From the NCBI RefSeq assembly GCF_017589465.1, contig NZ_JAELYA010000003.1, forward strand, positions 62,001-126,000: a DNA stretch of 64,000 nucleotides, given 5' to 3'. Numbering within the stretch: position 1 is the stretch's first letter; every line of letters starts with the position of its first letter. Below the pieces are notes generated by a model. The model was not told the origin of the DNA and did not search any database. It saw nothing but the letters and a program-made list of their open reading frames with translations. This DNA is from Pseudomonas schmalbachii. Its GTDB lineage: Bacteria; Pseudomonadota; Gammaproteobacteria; Pseudomonadales; Pseudomonadaceae. Below, piece after piece: positions 7,564 through 16,800 of this stretch. The position numbers and the translations under genes were made by a program.

Positions 7564-10500
7564 CTACGGCTGCTCCGGCTCGTCGGTCACCCGCAGGATG
7601 CCCCACAGGCCGGCCAGGTTGCCAAATCCACCATAGTCGCGGAACAGATAATCGCCAGGGATCGCGTTGGCGCCGCCCGCGCTGGGGAACATCATGCTGA
7701 AGTGCGAGGCCGGCAGGATGCCCTCCTGGGCACCGATGTACATCGCCATCGGGTTCCAGCCGAAGCGCACCGAGGCCACGCCCCAACTCGGCATCGGGTA
7801 GCTGCCCGGGTCGAGCTTCTCGGGTTGGAACGGGTTGAACGCCCAGACGTGGCCGCCGAGCTGGAACACCGAACCACGGTTGCTGCCGGTGGCCATCAGC
7901 ACATGGGTGCGGAACGGCTGGCCGGGTTTGACCCGCAGGATCGGCGTCACCGGATCGCCGCCCACCAGTGCATTGCTGTGCGCCATGTGCGCGTTGGCGA
8001 TGTCGCCGAGGCCGAAGCCCTGGGCGCGGCCGAACGGCGCATCCGGGGCGTAGCCGAAGCGATACCACAGCGGCTCGGACTTGTAGTTGATGGCCATGCC
8101 CGAGTTGTCCTGGGCGTCGTTGATCATGCCGCCGCCTTCGGCCGCGATGTTTTCCACCGGGGTGCCGTTGGCCCAGCGCATGTTCAGCGACTTGTTCCAG
8201 ACCATGGCGAAGTCGCGATACGGCACGGCCGGCGCCAGCGGGGTCACCGTGGCGTTGGCGCGGGACTTGGCGTCCTCGGTCCAGGTGGAACCGATCGGAT
8301 GCACCACCATCGCACCCGCCAGGCCTTTCTGCGGCTGCTTGATGATGTCCGCCGGGGTCAGGTTGAGGCCGCCGAACTCGATCGGGGTCGCGCTGATGTT
8401 GTCCACCGTGCGGCCGAGCTGGGTGACCGGCTTGCCTTCGCGCTCCAGATGGCCCGCGTAGTACTGGTAGGTCTTGCTCGGGTACGCGCCGCTGCTGCCG
8501 GCACGCGGCGGTACGGTCTGCACGCCGTTGCGGCCGACGTTGGTGCCGTCGGACTTGGTCACGTCGTAGGCCAGCAACTGCGCATGCAGGCCGACGTGGC
8601 TGGACGGACGCATCAGGTTGTTGCCGAAGGTGGTGGCGCCGTGCGAGCTGAAGCGGTCGCGCTTGACCACCGAATGCATGGACGCCAGCGTCGGCAGGTC
8701 CGGCATCACCAGCGGCAGGCGGTTCTCCAGGGTGACGTTGATGCAGTCACCGGCGGCGGCACGCAGCACCAGCGGCTCGACCGGTACGCCCGCCTTCAGC
8801 CTGCCGGTGGCCGGATCGAGGTCGGCCTTGCGCACGTACATGATCGCGGTCGGATCATGCAACGGCCCGGACTGGCCGCCGATGGTGAGCACCTCGCCCT
8901 CCTCCGGCTCGACCACGGTCACCTGCGGAATGCTCACCGCGCGCGGGTTGTAGACCAGGGTGCCGCCGTTCGGCTTGAGCGGGCCGCCGACATGCATGTT
9001 GGCGTTCAGCGGGTCGCCGATGGTCAGGGCCAGCGGATTGGGCAGGATGTCGTTGGCCAGCGCGGCGACGATCTCGTAGTTGCGCTTGGGCGTCGGACGG
9101 GTGCCGATACCGTTCGGGTTGGGAGTGGTACGCGGGCAGATACCGTCGAACGCGGTGGTATTGCGCGCGAAGGCCGGTTTCGGGTTGTTCGGCAGCGCCG
9201 CCAGGTCGGGTTGCGACGCGGTGTAGTTGCGCATCACACCCCACATGCCGTTCCAGTAGCCATCCAGCGAGGCGTCCATGGAGTACAGGTAGTCGGCGGT
9301 TTCGCTCGCCGCGCTGGACAGCATCGACACCGGGGTGACGAAGCCGAACTGCTCGGAGATGCCGACCAGCTGCGCGGAACGCCAGCCGGAGTTGGAGGTG
9401 GCGCCGAAACCGGTGCCGGAGTGCGCCCACTTCACGCCATGCAGGGTGACGTTGTGCTCCTCCTCGTAGCCGCCGGCGTTGACCCGCAGGCGCACGTTGT
9501 CGCCGGTGTAGGTACGCAGCATCGGGGTGAACGGATCGCCCGGCTCGTCGCCCTTGTTGATGTGCGGCGGGAACAGGGTGACGCCACCGGTCGGGCCGGT
9601 CGCCGAGGCGACTTCGCTCGGACGCAGGTTCAGCGCCGGGATCTTGCGGTCGGTGCGCGACTGGAAGGCGAAGGCCAGGTCGCCGGCATCGCCAGTGGCC
9701 TGCATGCCCGCCTTGCCGTCCGGACCGGTCTTCAGCGGATCGAAGATGCGCAGGCCGAGCGGCTCGTTGCGGAAGTTGACGACGAAGATGCCGGGCGATT
9801 CCACGTCGGTAGCCTGCGGGCACGGACGGCTCGGGCAACCGGGCTTGATCCCGCCCTGCAGCTCGACGATGGCATCGATCAGGGTGCCCTCGCCATCGCG
9901 TACCGGCGGGTTCAGGGCGTAGCGGAAGGTATCGGAAGTCGCCGGGTAAGCCGACGGGTTCGGGATGCCGTCCGGGCCGGCGCCGACGTACACGCCCGCT
10001 TCATAGGCATGCACGAAGTCGCTGTACTCCAGGAAGAACTCGCGGAAGCTGTCGTTCTTGCCGTCGCCGTCGAGGTCGCCGGTGCTGATGATCGCCTGCC
10101 ACGAGGTCGGACCGCCGTCATGCCGGGTGTACAGCGGCTGGCCGGTTTCCGAGTGGGTCCAGGTCGCGCCGGCCGGCTCGGCCAGCACGGTGGCGTACAG
10201 CCCCAGTTGCTGGTGGGTGGACGGGCCGAAGTGGTCGTGGGTGAAGATGTTGCCCAGGCCACGGTCGATGCCGCGGGAGTTCACCACCGGGTCGGCGAAC
10301 CAGCGCTGCATGGCTGTCCGCGCGCCGAGCCAGTCGGCCCGGCCGTACTGGCCGAAGAACGGGTGGCTCTTGGCGTGCGGGCACTCCGCAGTGCCTTCGC
10401 GCGGGTCGCCAATCTCGCACTGGTTGTAGTCGCGGATGGCTTCGATGCGTTCCACCACGGTGCCGGGGGAAAGCACGCCGTCCTCGTAGTTCCAGCCGTT

Positions 10501-13422
10501 GGCCGAACCGTCGGCGGCGACGATGTCCCACTTCGGCAGGTGGATGTGCTGGCCGATCACGTCGGTCGGGGTGCGCACCTGGTAGTCGTCCATTTCATAG
10601 TGCGACGGGATCAGGTTGGCCTGCTGGTACATCGCGCAGTCGAAGGTGTTCAGGCGCAGCACCAGCGGCTCCGGCGCCTTCTGCTTGGTGATGGTCGCCC
10701 AGGCGTCTTCCCACAGCGCCAAGGAACGGGTCTGCGGATAGTGGTAGCCGACCTTGTTGAACACCGCATCGAACTGGATGTTGGCCGACTTGTAGACGCG
10801 CGGGTTGTCGGCGGTGTACTGCGAACCGCCGATGAACGACATGGCGTTCAGGCTTTCGCCGCTGTTGTACACGCCGGGGCCGGCGGCGGTGGTCAGGCGC
10901 TTGCCGCGGTCATCCACGCAGGGTTCGTAGAACGGCGCGCCGGCTACCGGCGGAGAGCCATTGGTGCGGAATGCGGCCGACACCGGCTGCTGTCCCGGCA
11001 GCAAGGCATAGCTGGGATGCTCCAGCTTGGAGTGGAAGGCCATGGCGGCCTGTTCCACGTCGGTACCTTCCTCCGGCAGGAACACGGCCTTGGCGCGGGT
11101 GATGGTCTTGGAGAAGTCCAGCCCGGTGGTTGTGACGTTGGCTTCGCCACCGGCGGACATCCCCTGCAGGGCGTGGCGCGGCAGGCCGCCGTCCCAGCCG
11201 GCGACCTGGTTCGGGTCGATGCCCGACCACAGCGGGTTGCCGGAATCGCGCAGATCCTTGGCCTTCTGGTAGTCGAGCATGTCCAGCGGCGGGGTCGGCG
11301 GGCGCTGACCGACAGTGCTTTCCATGCCGCCGATCCAGAACGGGAAGCCGGGGTTCTTCAGCACGCCATTGGCGTAGTTTTCCGGGCTGCGGTCGACCAG
11401 CGCGACGGAGCCGATGGCACCCATGACGGTTTCGTGATCGTCGTGGGAGGAGTCGTCGTCATCTTCCTCGTCGTCATCGTCATGCCCAGCGACCATGCGC
11501 TCGCCGATCTTCGGCACCACGGTGACCTTGCCCGGCATCGGCGCCATGGCCTTGCCCGGCAGCGGAACGATGGCCGGGATCGGCGTACCGGCGATGATCT
11601 CGCCGTCCGGCAGCGCGCGGGCGCCGGCAGCCGGCAGGCCGCTGCGCAGGGCAAACGGTTGGCTGTGATAGCTGTCCGCGCCTTCGCCGGAAACCGCCAG
11701 CCTGGTGCCTTCCTCGAACACGTCGTGGACCCGCCACATGTTCCACATGCCCTGGGCGAAGTGCGGGTAGAAGTGGCAGTGGTAGATGGCATCGCCGGAC
11801 ACCTTGTTGCGGTTGCCCGAGCCGCCGTTGGCGATCTCATAGGTGTACGACGCACCCGGGCCTATCGCCTGGGCATCCATGTAGTCGGAATTGTCGTCGT
11901 TGGGGTTGAACAGCCACTGGTGCGCATGAAGGTGGAACACATGGTGTTCGTGTCCCTGGTGTGTGTTGCGGATCTTGACGAAGTCGCCGATGTAGCTGTG
12001 GTTGACGTTGGACGGCTCGGACGGATACAGCGCCATGCTCGCCTTGATGCCAGTCGCTTCTTTCGGCGGAGCCTGCCCCGGCGGGAGACTTTCCAGGCCG
12101 ACGTTGGCCGGCACATCCACCAGCATCCCGGCATCGCCCACGGTGTGCGCGCTGAGGAAGAACTCCTCGAAGGCGCAGGACAGGCAGTCGTGCATCGGCC
12201 CGACGCCGAGGCGGTTGCCGAGGATTTCCGAACCGATGCCGTTCGATCCGTAGTTGATCATGAAGGCATCGCGGCTCGACTCCAGCACATGGCCGAACAC
12301 CGGGTCGGCCCAGTAGCCGGGGAACGCCTGGGTGACCGCGCTTTCGTCCTGGAACATCACCGAGAAGTCGCGGAACGGCTCCAGCCGGTTGGGCAGCGCC
12401 GGGTTGCGCTTGCCGATTTTTTCCAGCGGATAGGTTTCCGGCGGGAAGCTGCCGTCGTCTTTCGGCCCCATGACGATGGCATCGCTGTTGCTGGCGATGA
12501 TCTCGTTGCCGTTGACCATGTTGATGATCGGCAGGCCGGCCTTGCCTTCAGTGATCCACGGCTCGACCTGTGGATAGCGCGCCTCGTAGTCGATCACCGG
12601 GTGACCGGTCGAGGTGCGGCCGGTGGTGGCGAGGCGCATTTCCTCTTCGGTGAGGGTATTGCGATAGGCGCGTGCGGCCTTGGGCAGCACCACGACCTGG
12701 GCGTACAGGCCGTTGCCGACGTTGCCCGCACCGCCCTCGCCACCGAAGCTGGTGGCCGGGTTGCCGACGGCGAATGCGCCTTCGTGTTCGGCATAGACGG
12801 TGTAGCTGCGGGTAGTGCCGGGCAGCGCGAGGGAGTTGCCGTTGCGGCCGACGTTGCCGGCGACGTCCTCGATGGAGTTGACCGCCTGCATGCCGCTGAT
12901 ATGGAAACCGACATGCCGGTCGGCGACCTGGTCATCGATCTTGAACGGATCGTGGCCCGGCTCGTTCTCCAGCTCGTTCTCTTCGTCCTCTTCCTCGAAC
13001 CCGCCTTCCGGATGGCCGCTGTTCGGGTTGGCCTGGAAGGCCAGCAGGTTCTGCAGGTTGACGGTCAGGCAGTCACCGGCGGCGACGCGCAGCACCAGGG
13101 GACGCGGACGCTTGTCCGGGCGCAGGCTGACCTGGCCGGGAACCGCCGCGCCGCCCATCGACAGCGGCACGCCATTGGCGTCCACCACGTCGCTGCGCAG
13201 GGCGTACATCATGCCGTTGGCATTCTGCGCGCCGAGGCGGTTGAACATCAGCGGCTGGTCGAGGGCGACCACGTTGGCGACCAGATTCCGCGCACAACTG
13301 GCGGCCGCCTCCGACTCCTCGCTCTCTGTCGCGCCGAACAGCAACGCCAGGGCCATCAGCCCGGTACCGCTCCAGCGGCCCCGAACCCGGCCCCAGCCTG
13401 ATCCCTGATGAGTGCCATGCAT
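7564..13422 (-). CDS. mnxG: MnxG-type giant multicopper oxidase, copy 1
   Basis: A 1952-aa exported protein, matching the very large MnxG manganese oxidases of Pseudomonas rather than ordinary three-domain laccases. A hydrophobic segment and mature start lie at about residues 18-45. Several cupredoxin domains follow, with copper-ligand motifs: HLHAHQW (about 495), IYHCHFYPHF (about 545), THDHFGPSTHQQ (about 1060), HNVTLHGVKW (about 1322), SSHVGLHAQLL (about 1606) and HVWAFNPF (about 1854). An EF-hand-like loop, DLDGDGKNDSFRE, is at about 1113. Two acidic inserts are seen, EEEDEENELENE and HDDDDEEDDDDSSHDDHE. The ATG at 13422 has GGAGGGAAGG upstream; a longer frame to 13467 lacks support. It has a consensus sigma-54 promoter. 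The probable reaction is oxidation of Mn(II) or another metal/phenol with O2 (family knowledge). The substrate is not provable from sequence. Confidence 0.85.
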   Translation of the reverse strand: MHGTHQGSGWGRVRGRWSGTGLMALALLFGATESEESEAAASCARNLVANVVALDQPLMFNRLGAQNANGMMYALRSDVVDANGVPLSMGGAAVPGQVSLRPDKRPRPLVLRVAAGDCLTVNLQNLLAFQANPNSGHPEGGFEEEDEENELENEPGHDPFKIDDQVADRHVGFHISGMQAVNSIEDVAGNVGRNGNSLALPGTTRSYTVYAEHEGAFAVGNPATSFGGEGGAGNVGNGLYAQVVVLPKAARAYRNTLTEEEMRLATTGRTSTGHPVIDYEARYPQVEPWITEGKAGLPIINMVNGNEIIASNSDAIVMGPKDDGSFPPETYPLEKIGKRNPALPNRLEPFRDFSVMFQDESAVTQAFPGYWADPVFGHVLESSRDAFMINYGSNGIGSEILGNRLGVGPMHDCLSCAFEEFFLSAHTVGDAGMLVDVPANVGLESLPPGQAPPKEATGIKASMALYPSEPSNVNHSYIGDFVKIRNTHQGHEHHVFHLHAHQWLFNPNDDNSDYMDAQAIGPGASYTYEIANGGSGNRNKVSGDAIYHCHFYPHFAQGMWNMWRVHDVFEEGTRLAVSGEGADSYHSQPFALRSGLPAAGARALPDGEIIAGTPIPAIVPLPGKAMAPMPGKVTVVPKIGERMVAGHDDDDEEDDDDSSHDDHETVMGAIGSVALVDRSPENYANGVLKNPGFPFWIGGMESTVGQRPPTPPLDMLDYQKAKDLRDSGNPLWSGIDPNQVAGWDGGLPRHALQGMSAGGEANVTTTGLDFSKTITRAKAVFLPEEGTDVEQAAMAFHSKLEHPSYALLPGQQPVSAAFRTNGSPPVAGAPFYEPCVDDRGKRLTTAAGPGVYNSGESLNAMSFIGGSQYTADNPRVYKSANIQFDAVFNKVGYHYPQTRSLALWEDAWATITKQKAPEPLVLRLNTFDCAMYQQANLIPSHYEMDDYQVRTPTDVIGQHIHLPKWDIVAADGSANGWNYEDGVLSPGTVVERIEAIRDYNQCEIGDPREGTAECPHAKSHPFFGQYGRADWLGARTAMQRWFADPVVNSRGIDRGLGNIFTHDHFGPSTHQQLGLYATVLAEPAGATWTHSETGQPLYTRHDGGPTSWQAIISTGDLDGDGKNDSFREFFLEYSDFVHAYEAGVYVGAGPDGIPNPSAYPATSDTFRYALNPPVRDGEGTLIDAIVELQGGIKPGCPSRPCPQATDVESPGIFVVNFRNEPLGLRIFDPLKTGPDGKAGMQATGDAGDLAFAFQSRTDRKIPALNLRPSEVASATGPTGGVTLFPPHINKGDEPGDPFTPMLRTYTGDNVRLRVNAGGYEEEHNVTLHGVKWAHSGTGFGATSNSGWRSAQLVGISEQFGFVTPVSMLSSAASETADYLYSMDASLDGYWNGMWGVMRNYTASQPDLAALPNNPKPAFARNTTAFDGICPRTTPNPNGIGTRPTPKRNYEIVAALANDILPNPLALTIGDPLNANMHVGGPLKPNGGTLVYNPRAVSIPQVTVVEPEEGEVLTIGGQSGPLHDPTAIMYVRKADLDPATGRLKAGVPVEPLVLRAAAGDCINVTLENRLPLVMPDLPTLASMHSVVKRDRFSSHGATTFGNNLMRPSSHVGLHAQLLAYDVTKSDGTNVGRNGVQTVPPRAGSSGAYPSKTYQYYAGHLEREGKPVTQLGRTVDNISATPIEFGGLNLTPADIIKQPQKGLAGAMVVHPIGSTWTEDAKSRANATVTPLAPAVPYRDFAMVWNKSLNMRWANGTPVENIAAEGGGMINDAQDNSGMAINYKSEPLWYRFGYAPDAPFGRAQGFGLGDIANAHMAHSNALVGGDPVTPILRVKPGQPFRTHVLMATGSNRGSVFQLGGHVWAFNPFQPEKLDPGSYPMPSWGVASVRFGWNPMAMYIGAQEGILPASHFSMMFPSAGGANAIPGDYLFRDYGGFGNLAGLWGILRVTDEPEQP

Positions 13423-13462
13423 GACCTTCCCTCCCCGGAAAATGGTGCAACACCGGAGCCGC

Positions 13463-13478
13463 AGCAAGCGTTATGCCA
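13463..13478 (-). promoter_or_regulatory. Sigma-54 promoter of MnxG-type oxidase copy 1
   Basis: The minus strand reads TGGCATAACGCTTGCT. TGGCA and TTGCT have exact -24/-12 spacing, with only positions 6-7 deviating from TGGCACGN4TTGCW. It lies 41 bases upstream of the ATG, which gives a leader of about 30 bases. Known background: Mn oxidation in P. putida GB-1 depends on RpoN and the activator MnxR. Confidence 0.8.
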
Positions 13479-13530
13479 TCACGCATAGTCCTTTGGATTC
13501 AGATAGTTGCGAGCGCTGTTGAGATGGAAA

Positions 13531-13555
13531 GGGGGAAAACACCCGGTTTTCCCCC
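13531..13555. promoter_or_regulatory. Perfect 10-bp inverted repeat upstream of oxidase copy 1
   Basis: Arms GGGGGAAAAC and GTTTTCCCCC are separated by ACCCG. The centre is about 73 bases upstream of the sigma-54 promoter. This is a candidate site for the enhancer-binding activator. Its right half with the following bases, GGTTTTCCCCC plus ACTTCAGGG, resembles the block at about 1510-1530 before the receiver gene. Confidence 0.55.
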
Positions 13556-13586
13556 ACTTCAGGGCGGGGCCGGTATGGGGAGAAAT

Positions 13587-13791
13587 GTAGGGCGGGTGAA
13601 ACCCGCCAGATCAACATACCGCGGCCTGCATGTGGCGGGTTTCACCCGCCCTACTCTCGGTCTTGCCGCCGATATCGGAAGGTGTAGGAGCGAGCTCTGC
13701 TCGCGAAGCTTTTGTGCTGCTGGTGTTCGCGGGCATGGCCCGCTCCTACGAGGGTGGATGCTCACCCGTAGGAGCGGGCCATGCCCGCGAA
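13587..13791. repeat. REP palindrome cluster between oxidase copies 1 and 2
   Basis: Two families are seen. At 13587-13654 two head-to-head GTAGGGCGGGTGAAACCCGCC-type units form an inverted pair. At 13684-13749 another inverted pair of GTAGGAGCGAGCTCTGCTCGCGAA-like and GTAGGAGCGGGCCATGCCCGCGAA-like units is followed by a lone copy at 13768-13791. These are typical Pseudomonas REP/REPIN elements and fill most of the 460-base gap. No gene is seen in the gap. Confidence 0.85.
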
Positions 13792-13817
13792 TCCCGTTCG
13801 TGCCACCGAGCGACTGC

Positions 13818-13855
13818 CGGTGAACCGCCGGTTCCTTGCGCCGGGCGGTTCACCG
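13818..13855 (-). terminator. Hairpin downstream of oxidase copy 2
   Basis: Perfect 12-bp arms CGGTGAACCGCC and GGCGGTTCACCG surround a 14-base loop, starting 28 bases past the stop codon. No T tract is seen. A related hairpin with a similar flank (CCGGCAGTC then CTCGG) follows copy 3, so the 3' ends were probably duplicated along with the genes. Confidence 0.5.
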
Positions 13856-13882
13856 CACTCTTCATCTCCCTCCCCATGGAAC

Positions 13883-16800
13883 TCACTGGGCCGGTTCGTC
13901 GCTCACCCGCAGGATGCCCCACAGCCCGGACAGGTTGCCGAACCCGGCATAGTCGCGGAACAGGTAATCCCCCGGCACCGCGTTGGCGCCCCCGGCGCTG
14001 GGGAACATCAGGCTGAAGTGCGAGGCCGGCAGCACGCTCTCCAGGGCGCCGACGTACATCGCCATGGGGTTGTAGCCGAAGCGCACCGAGCTGATTCCGG
14101 TCGGGTACATCGGATAGCCGCCGCTATCGGACTTCTCGGCCTGGAACGGGTTGAACGGCCACAGGTGCCCGCCCAGCTGGAAGGTCGAACCCCGGCTGCC
14201 GCCGGTCGCCATCAGCAGGTGCATGCGGAACGGCTGGCCGGGTTTCACCCGCAGCACCGGCGTCACCGGATCGCCGCCCACCAGCGCGTTGCTGTGCGCC
14301 ATGTGCGCGTTGGCGATGTCCGCCAGGCCGAAGCCCTGGGCGCTGACGAAGGGCGAGTCCGGGGCGAAGCCGAAGCGGTACCACAGCGGTTCGGTCTTGT
14401 AGTTGATCGCCATGTTGGAGTTGTCCTGCGGGTCGGTCGCCAGGCCCGCGCCCTCCGCAGCGATGTTCTCCACCGGCGCGCCGTTGGCCCAGCGCATGTT
14501 CAACGCCTTGTTCCAGACCATGGTGAAGTCGCGGTACGCCGGGGCCGGCGCCAGCGGGGTCACCGTGGCATTGGCGCGCGACGAGGCGTCCTCGGTCCAG
14601 GTGGCGCCTTGCGGATGGACCGTCATCGCGCCAGCCAAACCTTTCTGCGGCTGCTTGATGATGTCCGCCGGGGTCAGGTTGAGGCCGCCGAACTCGATGG
14701 CGGTGGCGTTGATGTTGTCCACCGTGCGACCGAGCTGGGTGACCGGCCGGCCTTCGCGCTCCAGGTGACCCGCGTAGTACTGGTAATTGCGGGTCGGCCA
14801 GGCGCCGCTGTTGCCGGCGCGCGGCGGTACCGTCTGCACCCAGTTGCGGCCGACGTTGACACCATCGGACTTGGTCACGTCGTAGGACAGCAGCTGCGCA
14901 TGCAGACCGACGTGGCTGGACGGACGCATCAGGTTGTTGCCGAAGGTGGTCGCGCCGTGGGAATCGAAGCGGTTGCGCTTGACCACGCCATGCATGGTGG
15001 CGAGGGTCGGCAGGTCCGGCATCAGCGTCGGCAGGCGGTTCTCCAGAGTGACGTTGATGCAGTCGCCGGCGTTCACCCGCAGGGTCAGCGGCTCGATCGG
15101 CACGCCCGCTTTCAGCTTGCCGGTGGCCGGGTCGAGGTCGGCCTTGCGCACGTACAGGATCGCGGTCGGGTCGTGCAGCGGCCCGGACTGCCCGCCGATG
15201 GTGATCACCTCGCCCTCCTCCGGCTCGACGATGGTCACCTGCGGAATGCTCACTGCGCGCGGGTTGTAGACCAGGGTGCCGCCGTTCGGGTTGAGCGTAC
15301 CGCCGACATGCATGGTCGCGTTCTGCGGATCGCCGATGGTCAGGGCGAGCGGATTCGGCAGGATGTCGTTGGCCAGCGCGGCGACGATCTCGAAGTTACG
15401 CTTGGGCGTCGGACGGCTGCCGATCCCGTTCGGGTTCGGGCTGGTGCGCGGGCAGATACCGTCGAAGGCGGTGGTGTTGCGCGCGGTGACCGGTTTCGGG
15501 TTGTTCGGCAGCGCCACCAGGTCGTTGCGCGCCGTGCTGTAGTTGCGCATCACGCCCCAGATGCCGTTCCAGTAGCCCTCCAGCGAGGCATCCATGGAGT
15601 ACAGGTGGTCGGCGGTATCGCCGTCCGCGCTGGACATCATCGACACCGGCGCGACGAAGCCGAACTGCTCGGAGATACCGACCATCTGCGCCGAACGCCA
15701 GCCGGAGTTGGAGCTGCTGCCGAAGCCGGTGCCGGAGTGCAGCCACTTCACGCCGTGCAGGGTGACGTTGTGCTCCTCCTCGTAGCCGCCGGCATTCACC
15801 CGCAGCCGCACGTTGTCGCCGGTATAGGTGCGCAGCATCGGGGTGAACGGATCGCCCGGCTCGTCGCCCTTGTTGATGTGCGGCGGGAACAGGGTGACGC
15901 CGCCGGTCGGACCGGTCGCCGAGCCGACTTCGCTCGGCCGCAGGTTGAACGCGTCGATCCTGCGGTCGGTGCGGCTCTGCAGGGCGAAGGCGAGGTCGCC
16001 GGCATAACCGTCGGCCTGCATGCCCGTCTTGCCGTCCGGGCCGGTCTTCAGCGGATCGTAGATACGCAGGGCCAGCGGCTCGTTGCGGTAGTTGACGGTG
16101 AACATGCCGGGGTCATCCACCGAGATGGCCTGCGGACACGGCCGCAGCGGGCAGAACGGCAACTGGCTGGTGTTCAGCTCGACGTTGCCATCCAGCAGCG
16201 TGCCCTGCTGGCCGCGCACCGGCGGGTTGATGGTGTAGCGGAAGGTATCGGCGCTCACCGGATAGGCCACGCCATCCGGTATGCCGTCCGGCCCGGCGCC
16301 CACGTACACGCCGGCCTCGAAGGCATGCTGGAAGTCGCTGTATTCGAGGAAGAACTCGCGGAAACTGTCGTTCTTGCCGTCGCCGTCGATATCGCCGGTG
16401 CTGACGATCGCCTGCCACGAGGTCGGCCCGCCGTCATGCCGGGTATAGAACGGCTCGCCGGTTTCCGAATGCGCCCAGGTCGAGCCGGCCGGCTCGGCCA
16501 GCACGGTGGCGTACAGCCCGAGCTGCTGGTGGGTGGACGGGCCGAAGTGGTCGTGGGTGAAGATGTTGCCCAGGCCACGGTCGATACCGCGGGTGTTCAC
16601 CACCGGATCGGCGAACCAGCGCTGCATCTGCGTGCGCGCACCGACCCAGTCGGCACGCCCGTAGCGGCTGAAGAACGGGTGGTTGGTGGGTTTCGGGCAG
16701 GCCTGGTTGCCGTCGCGGGCATCGCCCTCCTCGCAGTGGTTGTAGTGGCGGATGGCTTCGATGCGCTCGACCACGGTGGCCGGGGAAAGTATGCCGTCCT

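Noticed and set aside
7702-13401. Very long plus-strand open frame opposite the first giant oxidase (similar ones oppose copies 2 and 3)
   Set aside because: It is the antisense shadow of a GC-rich coding frame: low-complexity His/Arg/Ala/Gly composition and no recognisable domain.
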